A stretch of 64,000 nt of DNA from Planomonospora parontospora. Lineage in GTDB: Bacteria > Actinomycetota > Actinomycetes > Streptosporangiales > Streptosporangiaceae. Under the pieces are notes generated by a model. That model saw only the letters and a list, made by a program, of their open reading frames with translations. It did not search any database and had not been told where the DNA came from. Position 1 is the stretch's first letter. The number at the start of each line of letters is the position of its first letter. The translations under genes and the position numbers were made by a program. The DNA lies in NCBI GenBank assembly GCA_014647935.1, contig BMQD01000017.1, forward strand, positions 1 to 64,000, in the 5' to 3' direction. This document shows, piece after piece, positions 41,783 to 50,506 of the stretch.

Positions 41783-42078
41783 CTCAGCCCTCGCCCGGGT
41801 CCGTGTGCCGGACCTCCGGCGGGAGCGCGGGAGCGTGCCGGCCGGTGCGGGTCTGGTGCATACCGGAGAGGTCCTTAGCGGGGTGGTCGGGACGGGCCCC
41901 GCGGACGGGGCACGGCGGGAGATCACCACGTCGATGATCCACTACAGCGAAGCCTCACCTAAGATCCACGCACTCACTCCGGATGTCAACCGGCTCCGTC
42001 CGGGAGCCGAGACGCCTGCGGCGGAGCCGGCGGGCGGACGGGAGGCGGGGAACGGGCCGGACCGCATCCGGACGCGGA
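41783..42078. other. Gene-free stretch before the DUF2071 gene
   Basis: About 300 bp with no convincing reading frame. It contains TTAGGTGAGGCT on the minus strand (41962-41951), which resembles only half of an IdeR/DmdR iron box. I see no other structure. Confidence 0.45.
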
Positions 42079-42108
42079 GCGGCCCGCTCCCCTGCGGGAA
42101 CGGGCCGC
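42079..42108 (-). terminator. Terminator hairpin of the longer secreted Cys4 protein gene
   Basis: GCGGCCCG (42079-42086) pairs with CGGGCCGC (42101-42108), 20 nt past the stop at 42128 on the minus strand. Confidence 0.55.
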
Positions 42109-42127
42109 CCCTGCCTGGAACCCGCGA

Positions 42128-42943
42128 TCAGTTGGCGGGCCGCTCGGCGGCGTTCAGGGCGGGCACGTGGCTCTCGGCCTCACCGGGCACCCGGTCGAGG
42201 GAGTGCTCCGGCGCGTAGCCGTGGTCGCGGTCCGACGACCGGTCGAGGTTCTGCTCGGTGCCTTCCTCCAGCTCGATGTCGTTCGGCCGGTCGAGGCTGC
42301 TCGGCCGGTTGAGGCTGCTCGGCGTGTAGCCGGAGATGCTCGGCAGGTAGCCGGAGGAGGCGGGCCTGTCGCTGGAGCGGTCGTAGCCGGGCACGTCCTC
42401 GGAGCGGTCGTAGCGGTCGTAGCCGCCGTAGTCCGAGTCGCGGAAGTAGCGCCACGAGCTGCAGTAGGTCGGCCGGCCGCCGTACTGGCGGACCTGGCAG
42501 ACCCTGATCCGGGCCTGGCTGGCGTAGTCGTTGTCGTAGTCGATCGTGCGGTAGTTGTTCGTGCCGCAGTGCCGGTAGGTCCGCCCCCGGTCCCAGCCGC
42601 TGGAGCCGCCGTAGCCGCCCGAACGGTATCCCTGGATCTGCGCGTAGGCGCACATGCCGCCCTGGCCGCCGGTGCGGTAGTCGCGGTCGTAGAGGTAACC
42701 CCTCACCCGGAGCCCGCCGCCCGACACGAGGTAGGCACCGCTGCCGCCCTCGTAGTCGACCGTGCCCCGGGCGTAGGCCCGGCGGTTGCTGGAGTAGTAC
42801 GGACCCCACGAGTCGGCGCGGTCCGCCGCGGCCGCGGCGGGCGCCGCGGCGGGTGCGGCCGCCTGGGCGGCGGTCGGCACGGTGAACGCGAACGCTCCCG
42901 CGGTGGCGGCCACGGCCAGCAGACCGGTGGTAAGTCGCTTCAT
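42128..42943 (-). CDS. Secreted four-cysteine protein with acidic repeat tail
   Basis: This encodes 271 aa. ATG is triplicated; 42943 has the best spacing from GGGGAG. A signal peptide (M-K-R-L-T-T-G-L-L-A then a hydrophobic run, A-Q-A-A cleavage) is followed by a Tyr/Gly-rich beta domain with four Cys in the contexts G-G-M-C-A-Y, Y-R-H-C-G, R-V-C-Q-V and T-Y-C-S-S-W. They probably form two disulfides. A charged tail (Y-D-R-Y-D-R-S-E-D, S-L-D-R-P-S-S-L-D-R-P) rich in Asp/Arg follows. It is a tandem paralogue of the protein at 43150. Function unknown. Confidence 0.82.
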   Translation of the reverse strand: MKRLTTGLLAVAATAGAFAFTVPTAAQAAAPAAAPAAAAADRADSWGPYYSSNRRAYARGTVDYEGGSGAYLVSGGGLRVRGYLYDRDYRTGGQGGMCAYAQIQGYRSGGYGGSSGWDRGRTYRHCGTNNYRTIDYDNDYASQARIRVCQVRQYGGRPTYCSSWRYFRDSDYGGYDRYDRSEDVPGYDRSSDRPASSGYLPSISGYTPSSLNRPSSLDRPNDIELEEGTEQNLDRSSDRDHGYAPEHSLDRVPGEAESHVPALNAAERPAN

Positions 42944-43098
42944 CATCATCTCCCCTTCGGCCCCCGTCCCTCGTGCCGGATCTCTTCTCCGGCTCCCCCG
43001 AGGACAGGGGTCGCTGGTAACGGAATGTAGTTGCAGCCCTCCCGTGTCCATACTTATAGCCATCCGGGTCGATATTTACACCGACCTCGCTGAACAGG

Positions 43099-43132
43099 AA
43101 AAACGCCCGCCTCCAGCAGGAGTGCGGGCGTT
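43099..43132 (-). terminator. Rho-independent terminator
   Basis: On the minus strand AACGCCCGC (43132-43124) pairs with GCGGGCGTT (43110-43102), with a CTCC/GGAG inner stem, and runs into five T (43103-43099). It lies 18 nt past the stop of the gene at 43150 and is the most classical terminator in the window. Confidence 0.85.
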
Positions 43133-43149
43133 CCCCGGAGCCGGGCAGA

Positions 43150-43668
43150 TCACTCGGACTCGGCGGTGTACAGATACTCCCAGTCACCACAGCGGGTCGG
43201 GTGGGAGCTGCGCAGGCCGATCTGGCAGACCTGCACGCGGACGGAGTCGACGTCGTCGGCGGCGAAGTGGAACCTCTTGTAGCCGCCCGCGCCGCAGTGC
43301 CGGTAGCTCTCCCGCTCGGCCCAGTGGCCGTGGTGGTCGTCGAACCGGTGCGCCTGGACCCTGACCAGGGCGCACTTGCCGCCCTGGCGGTAGGTGCGGT
43401 GGTCGAGGTCGTAGACCTTGCCGCGCAGGTGCACCTCGTTGGAGGTCTGGCGGCGGTTCCAGTCGACGCCGATCCATCCGCTGGCCTTGGCCTTGTGGTT
43501 GCCGGAGTAGTAGGAGCCCCAGTAGTCGTCGTAGTCGTAGCCCGACGAGCCGGCCGCGGCGGACGCGGCGGCGGGCGTGGCGGCCTGTGCGGCGGCCGGG
43601 ACGGCGAGCGCGAAGGCGGCGGTGGCGGCGGCGGTGGCCAGCAGACCGGTGGTCAGTCGCTTCATCAT
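43150..43668 (-). CDS. Secreted four-cysteine protein, shorter paralogue
   Basis: This encodes 172 aa with GGGAGAG before a doubled ATG. The signal peptide (M-K-R-L-T-T-G-L-L-A-T-A-A-A) is nearly the same as that of the next gene. The mature domain aligns with its paralogue: W-G-S-Y-Y-S-G-N, G-G-K-C-A-L, Y-R-H-C-G, Q-V-C-Q-I and T-R-C-G-D-W, with all four Cys kept. It ends without the long tail. Each gene has its own terminator, so the copies are transcribed separately. Function unknown. Confidence 0.82.
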   Translation of the reverse strand: MMKRLTTGLLATAAATAAFALAVPAAAQAATPAAASAAAGSSGYDYDDYWGSYYSGNHKAKASGWIGVDWNRRQTSNEVHLRGKVYDLDHRTYRQGGKCALVRVQAHRFDDHHGHWAERESYRHCGAGGYKRFHFAADDVDSVRVQVCQIGLRSSHPTRCGDWEYLYTAESE

Positions 43669-44125
43669 GATCTCTCCCTGTCACCCTCTCGGCCCGGCTC
43701 CCTGCCGGTCCCCCCTGGGCTCTCGGGTCCATTGGTACGGCCAGGCGCTTGCAGGCCCCCGTACCGCCGCTTACAGCCCCCTTGCGGGCGCTTGCAGCAC
43801 GCCCGGCCGCGACCGGGCCCTCCCCGCGCCGGGACGGTCCCGATCATGTCCGCCGCCCGGCGTACCCCCGGATCACTCCCGCGGCGGACGCGCGGGCCGC
43901 GCCCCGTGGCCCATGATCGAGTCAGGCGCCCGAGGGGGCCGGCGGGGCGGGAGGCCCGCCGGCGGAGAGGGGAGCGCGCCCGGCCGGCGGCCGGACGGGC
44001 TCCCGGCGCCGCAGGGGGAGCCGGCGTCGCGAGCCGGAGGGGGCGATCCGGCCCGGCGGGGAAGTGCGGTCCCGGCCGGGCCATGTGACGAGGATCGCAG
44101 CGGTTCGCGGCGCCTCCCCCTCCCA
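43669..44125. other. Gene-free stretch upstream of cydAB
   Basis: About 450 bp of GC-rich DNA. It should hold the promoter of the secreted protein at its left side. No reading frame has protein-like composition and I see no repeat or RNA gene. Confidence 0.45.
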
Positions 44126-44173
44126 TTGCTCTACAACACGTAGTACTACTAAAAGTAGAACTACAGCCTGTAG
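44126..44173 (+). promoter_or_regulatory. cydAB control region with three 13-bp palindromes at 15-bp spacing
   Basis: CTACAACACGTAG (44131-44143), CTACTAAAAGTAG (44146-44158) and CTACAGCCTGTAG (44161-44173) share CTAC-N5-GTAG and start exactly 15 bp apart. The second and third are perfect palindromes around three central bases. A possible -35 TTGCTC lies at 44126-44131. The outer ends extend to a GCTCTACA/TGTAGAGC inverted repeat. The array ends 26 bp before the cydA start. It is much more AT-rich than its surroundings. Confidence 0.75.
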
Positions 44174-44199
44174 AGCTGAAGTCCCGCAGGGGGAGAGGC

Positions 44200-45654
44200 A
44201 TGGAAGCACTGGACCTGGCCCGGTGGCAGTTCGGGATCACCACCGTCTACCACTTTCTGTTCGTACCGCTGACGATCGGGCTGGGCGTCTTCGTCGCCGG
44301 TCTGCAGACCGCCTGGCACCGCACCGGCAAGGAGCACTACCTGCGGCTGACGAAGTTCTTCGGGAAGCTCTTCCTGATCAACTTCGCCATGGGCGTGGTC
44401 ACCGGCATCGTGCAGGAGTTCCAGTTCGGGATGAACTGGAGCGAGTACTCGGTCTTCGTCGGCGACGTCTTCGGCGCCCCGCTGGCCCTGGAGGCGCTGC
44501 TCGCCTTCTTCCTGGAGTCGACCTTCCTCGGGCTGTGGATCTTCGGCTGGGACCGGCTGCCCAGGCGGGTGCACCTGGCCACGATCTGGGCCGCGGTCAT
44601 CGGGTCCAACCTGTCGGCCTACTTCATCCTGGCCGCCAACGCCTGGATGAAGCACCCCGTCGGCTACGAGGTGGTGGACGGCAGAGCGCGGATGACGGAC
44701 CTGTGGGCCGTGCTCACCAACTCCACCGCGCTCGCGCAGGTCCCGCACGTGATGGCCGGGGCCTTCGTGGTCGCGGGCGGGTTCGTGCTGGCGGTCTGCG
44801 GCCACCGGATCCTGGTCGAGCGCAGGGCCGACCCGGACCGCACGGTCCCGATGCGCCGCGGCGCCGGGGGCGCGACCGCCATGTGGCGGACCCCGGTGCG
44901 GGCCGCGCTGGTCATGACGGCGCTGGCGGGCGCGGTCGTCGCCGGGACCGGCGACGCCTCCGGCAAGCTCCTGCACGAGCAGCAGCCCATGAAGCTGGCC
45001 GCGGCCGAAGGGCTGGAGCGCGACACCGCCGGAGCGGCCTTCTCCCCCGTGCCGGGCCTGGAGGTGCCGATGCTGCTCAGCCTCCTGGCCACGAACGACC
45101 CGGAGGCCGTCGTCCGGGGCACCGAGGACCTGCAGGCGGAGTTCGCCCGGCGGTTCGGCCCCGGCGACTACCGGCCGAACATCCCCGTGGTCTACCTGTC
45201 CTTCCGCGTGATGATCGTCTTCGGGCTGACCGTCGTCGCCCTGTCCGTCCTGGGCCTCTGGCTGACCCGCAGGCGCCGCCGCGTTCCGGGGCCGGAGCGC
45301 GAGCTCCCCTCCTGGCTCGCCCGGACCTTCGTGCTGGCGCTCCCGCTGCCGTTCCTCGCGATGATCGCCGGCTGGCTGCTGAGCGAGATCGGCCGCCAGC
45401 CCTGGACCGTCCAGGGCGAGCTGCTCACCGCGGCGAGCGTCTCCCCCGGGGTCGGCCTGACCGAGGTGGCCGTCTCCCTGGCGGTCTTCACCCTCCTGTA
45501 CGGCCTGCTCGCCGTGGCCGAGGCCGTCCTGCTCGTCCGCCACGTCAAGGCGGGTCCCGAACCCGCGCTCCCGGCGCCGCCCGCCGGTCCGCCCGCCGGC
45601 GGCGCGGGCGGCCGCGACGCCGCCGCCCCGCTCCAGCCGACCCTGATGTACTGA
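44200..45654 (+). CDS. cydA: Cytochrome bd oxidase subunit I
   Basis: This encodes 484 aa with nine hydrophobic helices. Haem ligand His18 lies in T-V-Y-H-F-L-F, and a second conserved His lies in Q-V-P-H-V-M near residue 185. The quinol (Q-loop) side has G-W-L-L-S-E-I-G-R-Q-P-W. The protein reduces oxygen to water with quinol electrons in the cell membrane and is favoured at low oxygen. It has a short Q-loop and a Pro/Ala/Gly-rich C-terminal tail. It is followed by cydB (9 nt). The assembly exporter genes cydCD, often adjacent, are not in the window. Confidence 0.96.
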   Translation: MEALDLARWQFGITTVYHFLFVPLTIGLGVFVAGLQTAWHRTGKEHYLRLTKFFGKLFLINFAMGVVTGIVQEFQFGMNWSEYSVFVGDVFGAPLALEALLAFFLESTFLGLWIFGWDRLPRRVHLATIWAAVIGSNLSAYFILAANAWMKHPVGYEVVDGRARMTDLWAVLTNSTALAQVPHVMAGAFVVAGGFVLAVCGHRILVERRADPDRTVPMRRGAGGATAMWRTPVRAALVMTALAGAVVAGTGDASGKLLHEQQPMKLAAAEGLERDTAGAAFSPVPGLEVPMLLSLLATNDPEAVVRGTEDLQAEFARRFGPGDYRPNIPVVYLSFRVMIVFGLTVVALSVLGLWLTRRRRRVPGPERELPSWLARTFVLALPLPFLAMIAGWLLSEIGRQPWTVQGELLTAASVSPGVGLTEVAVSLAVFTLLYGLLAVAEAVLLVRHVKAGPEPALPAPPAGPPAGGAGGRDAAAPLQPTLMY

Positions 45655-45663
45655 GGGGAATCC

Positions 45664-46599
45664 ATGGAACTCACGACCCTCTGGTTCGCGGTCATCGCCT
45701 TCCTCTGGACGGGCTTCTTCGTCCTGGAGGGCTTCGACTTCGGCGTCGGCATGCTGGCCCCGCTGGTCTCCCGGGGCGAGGACGAGCGCAAGCAGGCCCT
45801 CGCCACGATCGGCCCGGTCTGGGACGGCAACGAGGTCTGGCTGATCAGCGCGGTGGGCGCCATGTTCGCCGCGTTCCCCGCCTGGTACGCGGGGCTGCTC
45901 AGCGCGTTCTACCTGCCGATCGTGCTGGTCCTGGCCGGCCTGATCGTGCGCGGCGTCGGGCTGGAGTGGCGGGGCAAGGTCGCCCACTCCTCCGACCGGA
46001 CCTGGTGCGACCTGGGCATCGGGATCGGCAGCGCGCTGCCCGCCTTCCTGTGGGGCGCGGTCTTCGCCGCCCTGCTGCACGACGGCGCGCTCGCCGCGCT
46101 GGCCGGCGGGGTGTTCTCGCTCTCGCTCTGCCTGCTGCACGGCGCGGTCTTCCTCACCCTCAAGACCTCCGGCCCGGTGCGCGCCCGCGCCCGCCGCGCC
46201 GCCCTGGCCGCCTCCGCGGTGGTGCTGCCCGCCGGGATCGCGGCGCTGTCCGGCATCCCCTCCACGACCGCCGCCGAGTGGAGCGCCGACCCGGGGCCGT
46301 GGGTCTGCGCGCTGGCCGCGATGGCGGCCCTGGCCGCCGGGACGGCGCTGACCTGGCGCGGCCGGGAGGGCTGGGCGTTCACCGCCACCGCCTCGTCCAT
46401 CGCGCTGACCGGCGCCGCCCTCTTCACCGCCCTGTGGCCCTCCCCGCTGCCCGGCCTCACCGTCGCCGAGGCCGCCTCGGGACCGTACACGCTCGGCGTG
46501 CTCACCTGGATCGGCCTGATCGCGCTCCCGTTCGTGCTGGGCTACCAGGGCTGGACGTACTGGGTCTTCCGCCGCCGCCTGACCGCCGAGGCGTCCTGA
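45664..46599 (+). CDS. cydB: Cytochrome bd oxidase subunit II
   Basis: This encodes 311 aa, a multi-helix membrane subunit that pairs with CydA. The N-terminus L-W-F-A-V-I-A-F-L-W-T-G-F-F-V-L-E-G-F-D-F-G and the following W-D-G-N-E-V-W-L motif are characteristic. AGGGGA precedes the ATG and the gap to cydA is 9 nt, so both are made from one mRNA. Confidence 0.95.
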   Translation: MELTTLWFAVIAFLWTGFFVLEGFDFGVGMLAPLVSRGEDERKQALATIGPVWDGNEVWLISAVGAMFAAFPAWYAGLLSAFYLPIVLVLAGLIVRGVGLEWRGKVAHSSDRTWCDLGIGIGSALPAFLWGAVFAALLHDGALAALAGGVFSLSLCLLHGAVFLTLKTSGPVRARARRAALAASAVVLPAGIAALSGIPSTTAAEWSADPGPWVCALAAMAALAAGTALTWRGREGWAFTATASSIALTGAALFTALWPSPLPGLTVAEAASGPYTLGVLTWIGLIALPFVLGYQGWTYWVFRRRLTAEAS

Positions 46600-46671
46600 G
46601 AGAGCGGCCGAGCCCGGCACCAGGCGCGACCAGGGGTTGACTCCTTACCAGGCGGAGGCCACCATGCCCCG

Positions 46672-47946
46672 GTGAGCTCCCCCAGCCTGTTCCGGCACCG
46701 GAACTTCATGCTCCTGTTCGGCGCCGACGTCATCAGCCAGGTCGGCGCCCAGATCAGCCTGCTCGCGCTCCCGCTCGTCGCGGTGGTCGCGCTCCACGCG
46801 AGCCCGTTCGAGACCGGCCTGCTGGTGGCGGCGGAGACGGCGGCGTTCCTGCTGGTGGGCCTGCCCGCGGGGGTCTGGGTGGACCGGATGCCGCGCCGCC
46901 GCGTCCTGGTCGCCGCCGACGTGGCGCGGGCCGTGCTGCTGGGATCGGTCCCGCTCGCCTGGTGGCTGGGCGTGCTGACCCTTCCCCACCTGTACGGCGT
47001 GGCGCTCGGCACCGGTCTGGCCACGGTCTTCTTCGACATCGCCTACCAGAGCTACCTGCCGAGCCTCGTCGAGCGCGACCGGCTGGTGGACGGCAACGCC
47101 AAGCTGGAGATCGTCCGATCGGCGGCGGGCGTGGCCGGTCCGGGCGCGGGCGGCTGGCTGATCCAGGTGCTCACCGCGCCGGTCGCGGTGCTGGCCGACG
47201 CGGTCAGCTTCCTGTTCTCGGCGCTGCTGCTGCGGCGGATCGACGCCGTCGAGCGGGTCCCGGAGCGTTCCGCGCGGCGAGGGCTGGCCAGGGAGATCGG
47301 CGAGGGGCTCCGGTACGTGGCCGGGCACCCGATCCTGCGGATGATCACCGCGGCCACCGCCACCGCGAACTTCGCCAGCGGCATCTTCAACGCCGTTTCG
47401 ATGATCTTCCTGGTCCGGGTGATCGGCCTCTCCGAGGCGGGCATCGGCCTGCTGTTCTCGGTGACGGCCGCCGGCGGCCTGGTGGGCGCGGCGCTCGTGG
47501 GGCCGCTGACCCGCCGGGTCGGCTCGGCCCGGGTCATCTGGCTCTCGGCCGTGGTGTTCTACCCGTTCATGCTCCTGGTGCCGCTGACCGAGCCCGGCTG
47601 GAGGCTCGGGCTCTACGCGGTCGGCATGTTCATGAACTCGATCGGCATCATCGTCTACAACGTCGGTCAGGTCAGCTTCCGCCAGGCCGTCACCCCCGAG
47701 CACCTGCTCGGCAGGATGAATGCGACCATCCGGTTCGTCGTGTGGGGGGTGCTCCCGCTGGGCGGCCTCGCCGGAGGCGTGCTGGGCGAGATCGCCGGCG
47801 TCCGGGCCGCGCTCTGGACCAGCGTGCTGCTCGGCCTGCTGTCCGCGGTGCCGCTGCTGCTCTCCCCGCTGCGCCGGATGCGCGACCTGCCCCCCGCCGA
47901 GCCGGCCGCCGAGCCCGTCGGCGACCCGGCGGACCGGCCGGCGTAG
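46672..47946 (+). CDS. MFS transporter, enterobactin-exporter-like
   Basis: This encodes 424 aa and twelve hydrophobic helices. The head R-H-R-N-F-M-L-L-F-G-A-D-V-I-S-Q-V-G and the loop V-D-R-M-P-R-R-R-V-L place it in the MFS_3/EntS-like group, which often exports siderophores or drugs. GTG 46672 is the start; its ribosome site is weak (a GGAGG lies 12 nt away), so the start is moderately sure. The 3' end, including the stop, is duplicated just downstream. No substrate gene is adjacent. Confidence 0.88.
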   Translation: MSSPSLFRHRNFMLLFGADVISQVGAQISLLALPLVAVVALHASPFETGLLVAAETAAFLLVGLPAGVWVDRMPRRRVLVAADVARAVLLGSVPLAWWLGVLTLPHLYGVALGTGLATVFFDIAYQSYLPSLVERDRLVDGNAKLEIVRSAAGVAGPGAGGWLIQVLTAPVAVLADAVSFLFSALLLRRIDAVERVPERSARRGLAREIGEGLRYVAGHPILRMITAATATANFASGIFNAVSMIFLVRVIGLSEAGIGLLFSVTAAGGLVGAALVGPLTRRVGSARVIWLSAVVFYPFMLLVPLTEPGWRLGLYAVGMFMNSIGIIVYNVGQVSFRQAVTPEHLLGRMNATIRFVVWGVLPLGGLAGGVLGEIAGVRAALWTSVLLGLLSAVPLLLSPLRRMRDLPPAEPAAEPVGDPADRPA

Positions 47947-48016
47947 CCGTACCCGTCCCGCAGATCCCGCACGTCAAGACACCTGGAGACCGGCCGGCGT
48001 AGCCGTACCCGTCCCG
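47932..48016. repeat. Tandem duplication of the MFS gene 3' end
   Basis: A 29-bp block beginning GACCGGCCGGCGTAG is exact at 47932-47960 and 47988-48016 (period 56 bp). It includes the last codons and stop of the MFS gene. The sequence between copies is a diverged version of the following terminator. Confidence 0.85.
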
Positions 48017-48051
48017 GAGACCCCCGCGCGTCAGGACGCCCGGGGGTCTCC
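48016..48051. terminator. Bidirectional terminator
   Basis: GGAGACCCCCG (48016-48026) pairs perfectly with CGGGGGTCTCC (48041-48051). The stem lies between the convergent MFS and molybdenum hydroxylase genes and includes the stop codon of the latter. Confidence 0.75.
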
Positions 48052-50433
48052 GGCCGCCCGGCGCAGGTCGAACAGCTCCGACGGGGAGATCGGCATCTTC
48101 GTGATCGGGATGCCCTCGGCGTCCTCGACCGCCGAGGCGATCACCGCGGAGACCGGGATGACGCCCGCCTCGCCCGCGCCCTTGATGCCGAGCGGGTTGA
48201 GCGGCGACGGGGTCTGCAGGTGCGCGGTCTCCACGTGCGGGACCTCGGTGGCGTACGGCATCAGGAAGTCCATGAACGAGGCGTTGAGCAGCTGGCCGTG
48301 CTCGTCGTAGACCATCCGCTCGTACAGCGCGCCGCCGACGCCCTGGGCGACGCCGCCGTGGATCTGCCCCTCGACGATCATCGGGTTGACGAGGTTGCCG
48401 CAGTCGTGGACCACGGCGTAGCGCAGGATGCGGATCTCGGCGGTCAGCGGGTCGGTCTCCACGATCGCCGCGTGCATGCCGGAGGCGAAGGTCGAGCGGA
48501 TCGGCGAGTAGTAGCCGCGCCCCTCCAGGCCGGGCTCCTCGCCCTCGGCGACCGGCGGCCGGTCCGGCGGCGAGGCGCCCGCGAACTGCGTGGCGCGGGC
48601 CGCCTCGTCGTCGAAGGCGTAGCGCAGCGGGTTGGCCAGCACCGCCACGGTGGCCAGCGGGACCGAGGCGCCCGGCACCCCGGCGACGTGCACCAGCCCG
48701 TCGGTGATCTCCAGGTCGCCCGGGTCGGCCTCCAGCGCGTCGGCGGCGATCCGCAGCGCCTTCTCGCGGACCTTGCGGCAGGCCAGCGCGATGGCGTTGC
48801 CGCTCATGACCGCGGCCCGGGAGGCGAAGGTGCCGACCGCGTAGCCGAACCTGCGGGTGTCGCCGGTGACCACCGAGACCCGCTCCAGCGGCACGCCCAG
48901 CTCGGTCGCGGCGATCTGCGCGAAGGCGGTCTCGTGGCCTTGGCCCTGCGAGGTCAGCCCGGTGGAGACGTGCACCCGGCCGTCGGAGGTGATCTGCACG
49001 TGGCCGCCCTCGTACGGCCCGACGCCGGTGCCCTCCACGTAGCAGCCGATGCCGATCCCCAGCCGCCGGCCCCCGGCCGCGGCCCGCTCCTGCTCCGCGG
49101 CGAAGGAGTCCCAGCCGATCAGCTCCTTGAGCAGGCGCAGCGACTCGGGGTAGTCGCCGCTGTCGTAGATCAGCGGCCGGCCGTCCTGGAAGGTCAGGCC
49201 CTGGTCGTAGGGGAACTCGTCGGGCTGGATGAGGTTGGCCGCGCGCACCGCCGTACGGTCGAGGCCGAGGTGGGCGGCGATGCGGTCCATCGTCCGCTCC
49301 ATGCAGAAGACCGCCTGCGGGCGGCCCGCCCCCCGGTACGGCGTGACCTGCACGGTGTTGGTGTAGACCGAGGAGAACTCGACCCGGTAGGCCCCCAGCC
49401 TGTACGGCCCCGGCAGCTGGGTCGAGGTGATGATCGGCACGATGATCCCGTACGGCGTGTAGGCGCCGTGGTCGTGCAGGATCGTCACGTCCAGGCCGAG
49501 GACGCGGCCGTCGTCGTCGAAGCCGACCCGGACGGAGTGCACCTGGGCGCGCTCGTGCGCGGAGGCGGTGAAGTGCTCGCGGCGGTCCTCGGTCCACTTG
49601 ACCTCATGCCCGAGCAGCATCGCCGCCCAGGGGACGAGGACCTCCTCCGGCCACGGGTGCATGATCTTGACGCCGAATCCGCCGCCCACGTCGGGCGCTA
49701 TCACCTCGACCTTGGGCAGCGGCAGGCCGAGCTTGGCGGCCAGGGCCATGCGCACGCTGGTGGAGGTCTGGGTGCTGGAGTAGACGCGCAGGGACGCGTC
49801 GTCGGCGTCCCAGCGGGCGTAGACCCCCCTGCCCTCCAGCGGCATGGACGCGCTGCGCTCGATGTCGAGGCGGAACTCCAGCCGGTGCGGCGCGGCCGCG
49901 ATCTCCTCCGCCGCCCCGCGCCCGCCTGCGGAGGGCACCGACTGCACCAGGTGCGCGCCGACGTTGCCGGGCACGTCGTCGTGGACGAGCCGCTCCCCCC
50001 GGACGGCCTCCTCCGCCCCGACCACCGCGGGCAGCGGCTCGTAGTCGACGCGGATCAGCGCGCAGGCGTCCTCGGCGAGGTAGCGGTCGCGGGCGACGAC
50101 CATGACGACGGGTTCGCCGACGTGCCGGACCCGGTCGCGGGCCAGCGGGCGGGCGGTGCGGCCGTGGGTGAGCGCCGGGTGCGGGATGAGCAGCGGGAGC
50201 GGCTGGGCCAGCCGCTCCGGCAGGTCCTCCCAGGTGTAGATCGCCACCAGCCCGTCCACGTCGAGCGCGTCCGAGACGTCGACGTCCCGGACGGCGGCGT
50301 GCGCGTGCGGGGAGCGGACGAACGCCGCGGCCAGCGCGCCCGCGCCCAGGTCGTCCAGGTAGCGGCCCTGCCCGGTGAGCAGCCGCGGGTCCTCGCGCCG
50401 CTGGACGGCCTCGCCGAAGAGCCTCGTGGTCAT
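48031..50433 (-). CDS. Molybdenum hydroxylase large subunit (CoxL/XdhB-like, form II)
   Basis: This encodes 800 aa and binds the molybdopterin-cytosine cofactor. The active-site loop reads P-Y-R-G-A-G-R at 365-371, not the A-Y-x-C-S-F-R of true (form I) CO dehydrogenase. The cofactor-binding Q-G-Q-G-H-E, G-G-G-F-G and the catalytic Glu755 (G-A-G-E-A-G) are present. It is therefore a hydroxylase of the xanthine-dehydrogenase/form II cox group, acting on an N-heterocycle or aldehyde. Gene order is permease, FAD subunit, 2Fe-2S subunit, large subunit, all minus strand with overlaps up to a 73-bp gap before this gene. Confidence 0.92.
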   Translation of the reverse strand: MTTRLFGEAVQRREDPRLLTGQGRYLDDLGAGALAAAFVRSPHAHAAVRDVDVSDALDVDGLVAIYTWEDLPERLAQPLPLLIPHPALTHGRTARPLARDRVRHVGEPVVMVVARDRYLAEDACALIRVDYEPLPAVVGAEEAVRGERLVHDDVPGNVGAHLVQSVPSAGGRGAAEEIAAAPHRLEFRLDIERSASMPLEGRGVYARWDADDASLRVYSSTQTSTSVRMALAAKLGLPLPKVEVIAPDVGGGFGVKIMHPWPEEVLVPWAAMLLGHEVKWTEDRREHFTASAHERAQVHSVRVGFDDDGRVLGLDVTILHDHGAYTPYGIIVPIITSTQLPGPYRLGAYRVEFSSVYTNTVQVTPYRGAGRPQAVFCMERTMDRIAAHLGLDRTAVRAANLIQPDEFPYDQGLTFQDGRPLIYDSGDYPESLRLLKELIGWDSFAAEQERAAAGGRRLGIGIGCYVEGTGVGPYEGGHVQITSDGRVHVSTGLTSQGQGHETAFAQIAATELGVPLERVSVVTGDTRRFGYAVGTFASRAAVMSGNAIALACRKVREKALRIAADALEADPGDLEITDGLVHVAGVPGASVPLATVAVLANPLRYAFDDEAARATQFAGASPPDRPPVAEGEEPGLEGRGYYSPIRSTFASGMHAAIVETDPLTAEIRILRYAVVHDCGNLVNPMIVEGQIHGGVAQGVGGALYERMVYDEHGQLLNASFMDFLMPYATEVPHVETAHLQTPSPLNPLGIKGAGEAGVIPVSAVIASAVEDAEGIPITKMPISPSELFDLRRAAGDPRAS

Positions 50434-50506
50434 CGGGCCGCGCTCCTCACCGAGGAGATCATCGCCCGGATCCCCACCCGGACCGCTTCACGGGCCGTAC
50501 GGGCCC

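Noticed and set aside
41951-41962. IdeR/DmdR iron box upstream of DUF2071
   Set aside because: Only one half-site (TTAGGTGAGGCT on the minus strand) matches. The other half is absent and no iron-related gene follows.
46664-46672. ATG 46664 as the start of the EntS-like MFS gene
   Set aside because: It has the better ribosome-site spacing but is out of frame with the protein. GTG 46672 is the first usable start.
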